From: CAG-411 sp045124315
GTDB lineage: Bacteria > Bacillota > Clostridia > Lachnospirales > Lachnospiraceae
Assembly: GCA_045124315.1 (NCBI GenBank)
Contig: JBGVLO010000105.1
Coordinates: 1 to 7,804, forward strand
Length of the DNA stretch: 7,804 nucleotides
Direction: 5' to 3'
Under the pieces are notes generated by a model. It was not told the origin of the DNA, searched no databases, and saw only the letters and a program-made list of their open reading frames with translations. Shown piece after piece: positions 6,620-7,804 of this stretch (positions within the stretch are counted from its first letter, which is position 1; every line of letters starts with the position of its first letter). The position numbers were made by a program, and so were the translations under genes.

Positions 6620-6635
6620 AGGAATGGAGTATAAT
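6607..6635 (+). promoter_or_regulatory. Strong sigma-A promoter of fba
   Basis: TTTACA (6607-6612, 5 of 6) is followed after 17 bases by a perfect TATAAT (6630-6635). The -35 lies inside the last codons of mrp. The start would be near 6642, giving a leader of about 63 nt. The quality of the promoter fits the high expression expected of a glycolytic gene. Confidence 0.8.
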
Positions 6636-6673
6636 AAAAGTGATTATAGGCATTTGAATAACGAATGCACGTA

Positions 6674-6687
6674 GTTTAAATTTAAAC
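6674..6687. promoter_or_regulatory. 14-bp perfect palindrome in the fba leader
   Basis: GTTTAAATTTAAAC at 6674-6687 equals its own reverse complement and lies 4 bases before the GGAGG ribosome binding site (6692-6696). It could be an operator or merely A+T-rich leader sequence that keeps the ribosome binding site unstructured. A looser inverted repeat, GCATT/AATGC (6650-6654 and 6664-6668), lies just upstream. Confidence 0.3.
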
Positions 6688-6704
6688 AAATGGAGGAATT
6701 TGAG

Positions 6705-7571
6705 ATGGCATTAGTATCAGCAGCAGAAATGCTTACAAAAGCAAAAGCAGGAAAATATGCAGTAGGACAGTTTAACATCAATAACTTAGAGTGGACAAAG
6801 TCTATTCTTTTAACTGCAGAAGAGTTAAAGAGTCCAGTAATCCTTGGTGTATCTGAAGGTGCTGGAAAGTATATGTGTGGTTACAAGACAGTTGTAGGTA
6901 TGGTTAACGGTATGTTAGAAGAGTTAAACATCACTGTACCAGTAGCACTTCACTTAGATCACGGTAGCTACGAAGGAGCTAAGGCTTGTATCGAAGCTGG
7001 TTTCTCTTCTGTAATGTTCGATGGTTCTCACTACCCAATCGATGAGAACGTTGCTAAGACTAAGGAATTAGTTGCAGAGTGTAAGGCAAAAGGTCTTTCT
7101 ATCGAGGCTGAAGTTGGTTCTATCGGTGGAGAAGAAGATGGTGTTGTAGGTGCTGGTGAGTGTGCAGATCCAGAAGAGTGTAAGATGGTTGCTGATTTAG
7201 GTGTAACAATGCTTGCAGCTGGTATCGGTAATATTCATGGTAAGTACCCAGAAAATTGGGCTGGATTAAGCTTTGAGACATTGGATGCGATCCAGGCTAA
7301 GACAGGAGATATGCCATTAGTACTTCACGGTGGTACAGGTATCCCTGCAGATATGATCAAGAAAGCAATCTCTTTAGGTGTTGCTAAGATCAATGTTAAT
7401 ACAGAGTGTCAGTTAGCATTCCAGGAAGCTACACGTAAGTACATTGAAGAAGGAAAAGATCAGCAGGGTAAGGGATTCGATCCTCGTAAGTTGTTAGCTC
7501 CAGGTGCTGAAGCAATCAAAGCTACAGTAAAAGAGAAGATGGAATTATTCGGTTCTGTAGGAAAGGCTTAA
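6705..7571 (+). CDS. fba: Class II fructose-1,6-bisphosphate aldolase
   Basis: 288-residue zinc-dependent aldolase (EC 4.1.2.13) that reversibly splits fructose 1,6-bisphosphate into dihydroxyacetone phosphate and glyceraldehyde 3-phosphate in glycolysis and gluconeogenesis, in the cytosol. Key residues: HLDHG with catalytic D85 and zinc ligand H86, metal-region E135 in IEAEVGSIGGEEDG, zinc ligands H178 (GNIHGKYP) and H208 (LHGGTGIP), phosphate-binding GGTG (209-212) and INVNTE (229-234). The length fits the short class IIB group of Firmicutes. An ATG at 6690 overlaps the GGAGG ribosome binding site (6692-6696), so the ATG at 6705, 8 bases after it, is the start. Codon use is visibly more restricted than in ydbT or mrp (repeated GGT, GTA, TTA, AAG), typical of high expression. 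Tagatose-bisphosphate aldolase is a close relative and cannot be fully excluded, but no tagatose pathway gene is nearby. Confidence 0.95.
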   Translation: MALVSAAEMLTKAKAGKYAVGQFNINNLEWTKSILLTAEELKSPVILGVSEGAGKYMCGYKTVVGMVNGMLEELNITVPVALHLDHGSYEGAKACIEAGFSSVMFDGSHYPIDENVAKTKELVAECKAKGLSIEAEVGSIGGEEDGVVGAGECADPEECKMVADLGVTMLAAGIGNIHGKYPENWAGLSFETLDAIQAKTGDMPLVLHGGTGIPADMIKKAISLGVAKINVNTECQLAFQEATRKYIEEGKDQQGKGFDPRKLLAPGAEAIKATVKEKMELFGSVGKA

Positions 7572-7610
7572 TGACAGATCGAAGTTTGATTTTTCTTAGT
7601 ATATAGGATA

Positions 7611-7641
7611 GGCTGTCTTGCGGAATACAAGGCAGCCTTTT
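7611..7641 (+). terminator. Rho-independent terminator of fba
   Basis: GGCTGTCTTG (7611-7620) pairs with CAAGGCAGCC (7628-7637) as a 10-bp stem with one G-T wobble and a 7-base loop, followed by TTTT and then GGATTCT. It is about 40 bases after the fba stop. Confidence 0.8.
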
Positions 7642-7650
7642 GGATTCTAT

Positions 7651-7804
7651 GGGAAAGCCTTGCATGCCAGTTTTCTAGCCTTCGCTTTGACCTTGCGGTC
7701 TTTGCTTAGGCTGAAAACAGTGCGCAGTAGCTTTCAACCAATCAAACGTCGTCGCTGACTCGTTTTCTTGGGAAAGCCTTGCATGCCAGTTTTCTAGCCT
7801 TCGC
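7651..7804. repeat. Tandem repeat, 119-bp period, running off the window
   Basis: The 35 bases at 7651-7685 recur exactly at 7770-7804, where the window ends, so one full unit and the start of a second are visible. The total copy number is unknown. The unit lies after the fba terminator and has no long open frame. Inside the unit is an imperfect foldback, listed separately. Confidence 0.85.
7670..7718. repeat. Imperfect palindrome inside the 119-bp repeat unit
   Basis: From outside in: GTTTTC (7670-7675) with GAAAAC (7713-7718), a bulged T, AGCCT (7677-7681) with AGGCT (7708-7712), GC (7684-7685) with GC (7704-7705), and GACC (7689-7692) with GGTC (7697-7700) around a TTGC loop. Two symmetric pyrimidine internal loops interrupt it. 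An outer GAAAGC/GCTTTC pair (7653-7658 and 7730-7735) may extend the fold. The structure resembles REP-like intergenic palindromes. Confidence 0.6.

Overview
The window (about 40% G+C by eye) looks like chromosomal core sequence of a low-to-moderate G+C Firmicute, most likely a clostridial gut lineage such as Lachnospiraceae. This placement is inferred. It rests on strong GGAGG-type ribosome binding sites, a primary sigma factor without the long non-conserved insert of E. coli RpoD, a YdbS/YdbT-type membrane PH-domain pair, an Mrp ATPase fused to a NifX-like domain, and a class II aldolase of the short clostridial type. No transposase, integrase, phage gene, CRISPR array, tRNA or rRNA is visible.

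Layout from left to right. (1) Positions 2-496 are the 3' end of a DUF1703-type AAA-ATPase-like/PD-(D/E)XK protein cut by the window edge. (2) A sigma-A-type promoter, a short leader with a palindrome, and ilvE (branched-chain aminotransferase) follow. (3) Next come two overlapping membrane genes of the ydbS-ydbT type and a near-perfect bidirectional terminator. (4) rpoD (sigA) lies on the minus strand, convergent with ydbT, with its own strong promoter. (5) A 425-bp divergent intergenic region between rpoD and mrp holds the rpoD promoter, a dense cluster of inverted repeats sharing GTAAC/GTTAC arms, and a probable mrp promoter. (6) mrp is followed by fba (fructose-bisphosphate aldolase), whose strong promoter begins inside the end of mrp. 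(7) After the fba terminator comes the start of a tandem repeat with a 119-bp period that runs off the window.

The genes are housekeeping functions (transcription, Fe-S cluster delivery, glycolysis, branched-chain amino acid metabolism) and mostly form single-gene units with their own promoters; only ydbS-ydbT is a clear operon. Four track start codons were revised from ribosome-binding-site position or family fit: ydbT to 2238, rpoD to 5009, mrp to 5435 and fba to 6705. I see no strong evidence for a new multi-gene system. The points most worth a second look are the intergenic foldback cluster at about 5118-5290, the 119-bp tandem repeat at the right edge, and the Mrp-NifX fusion.
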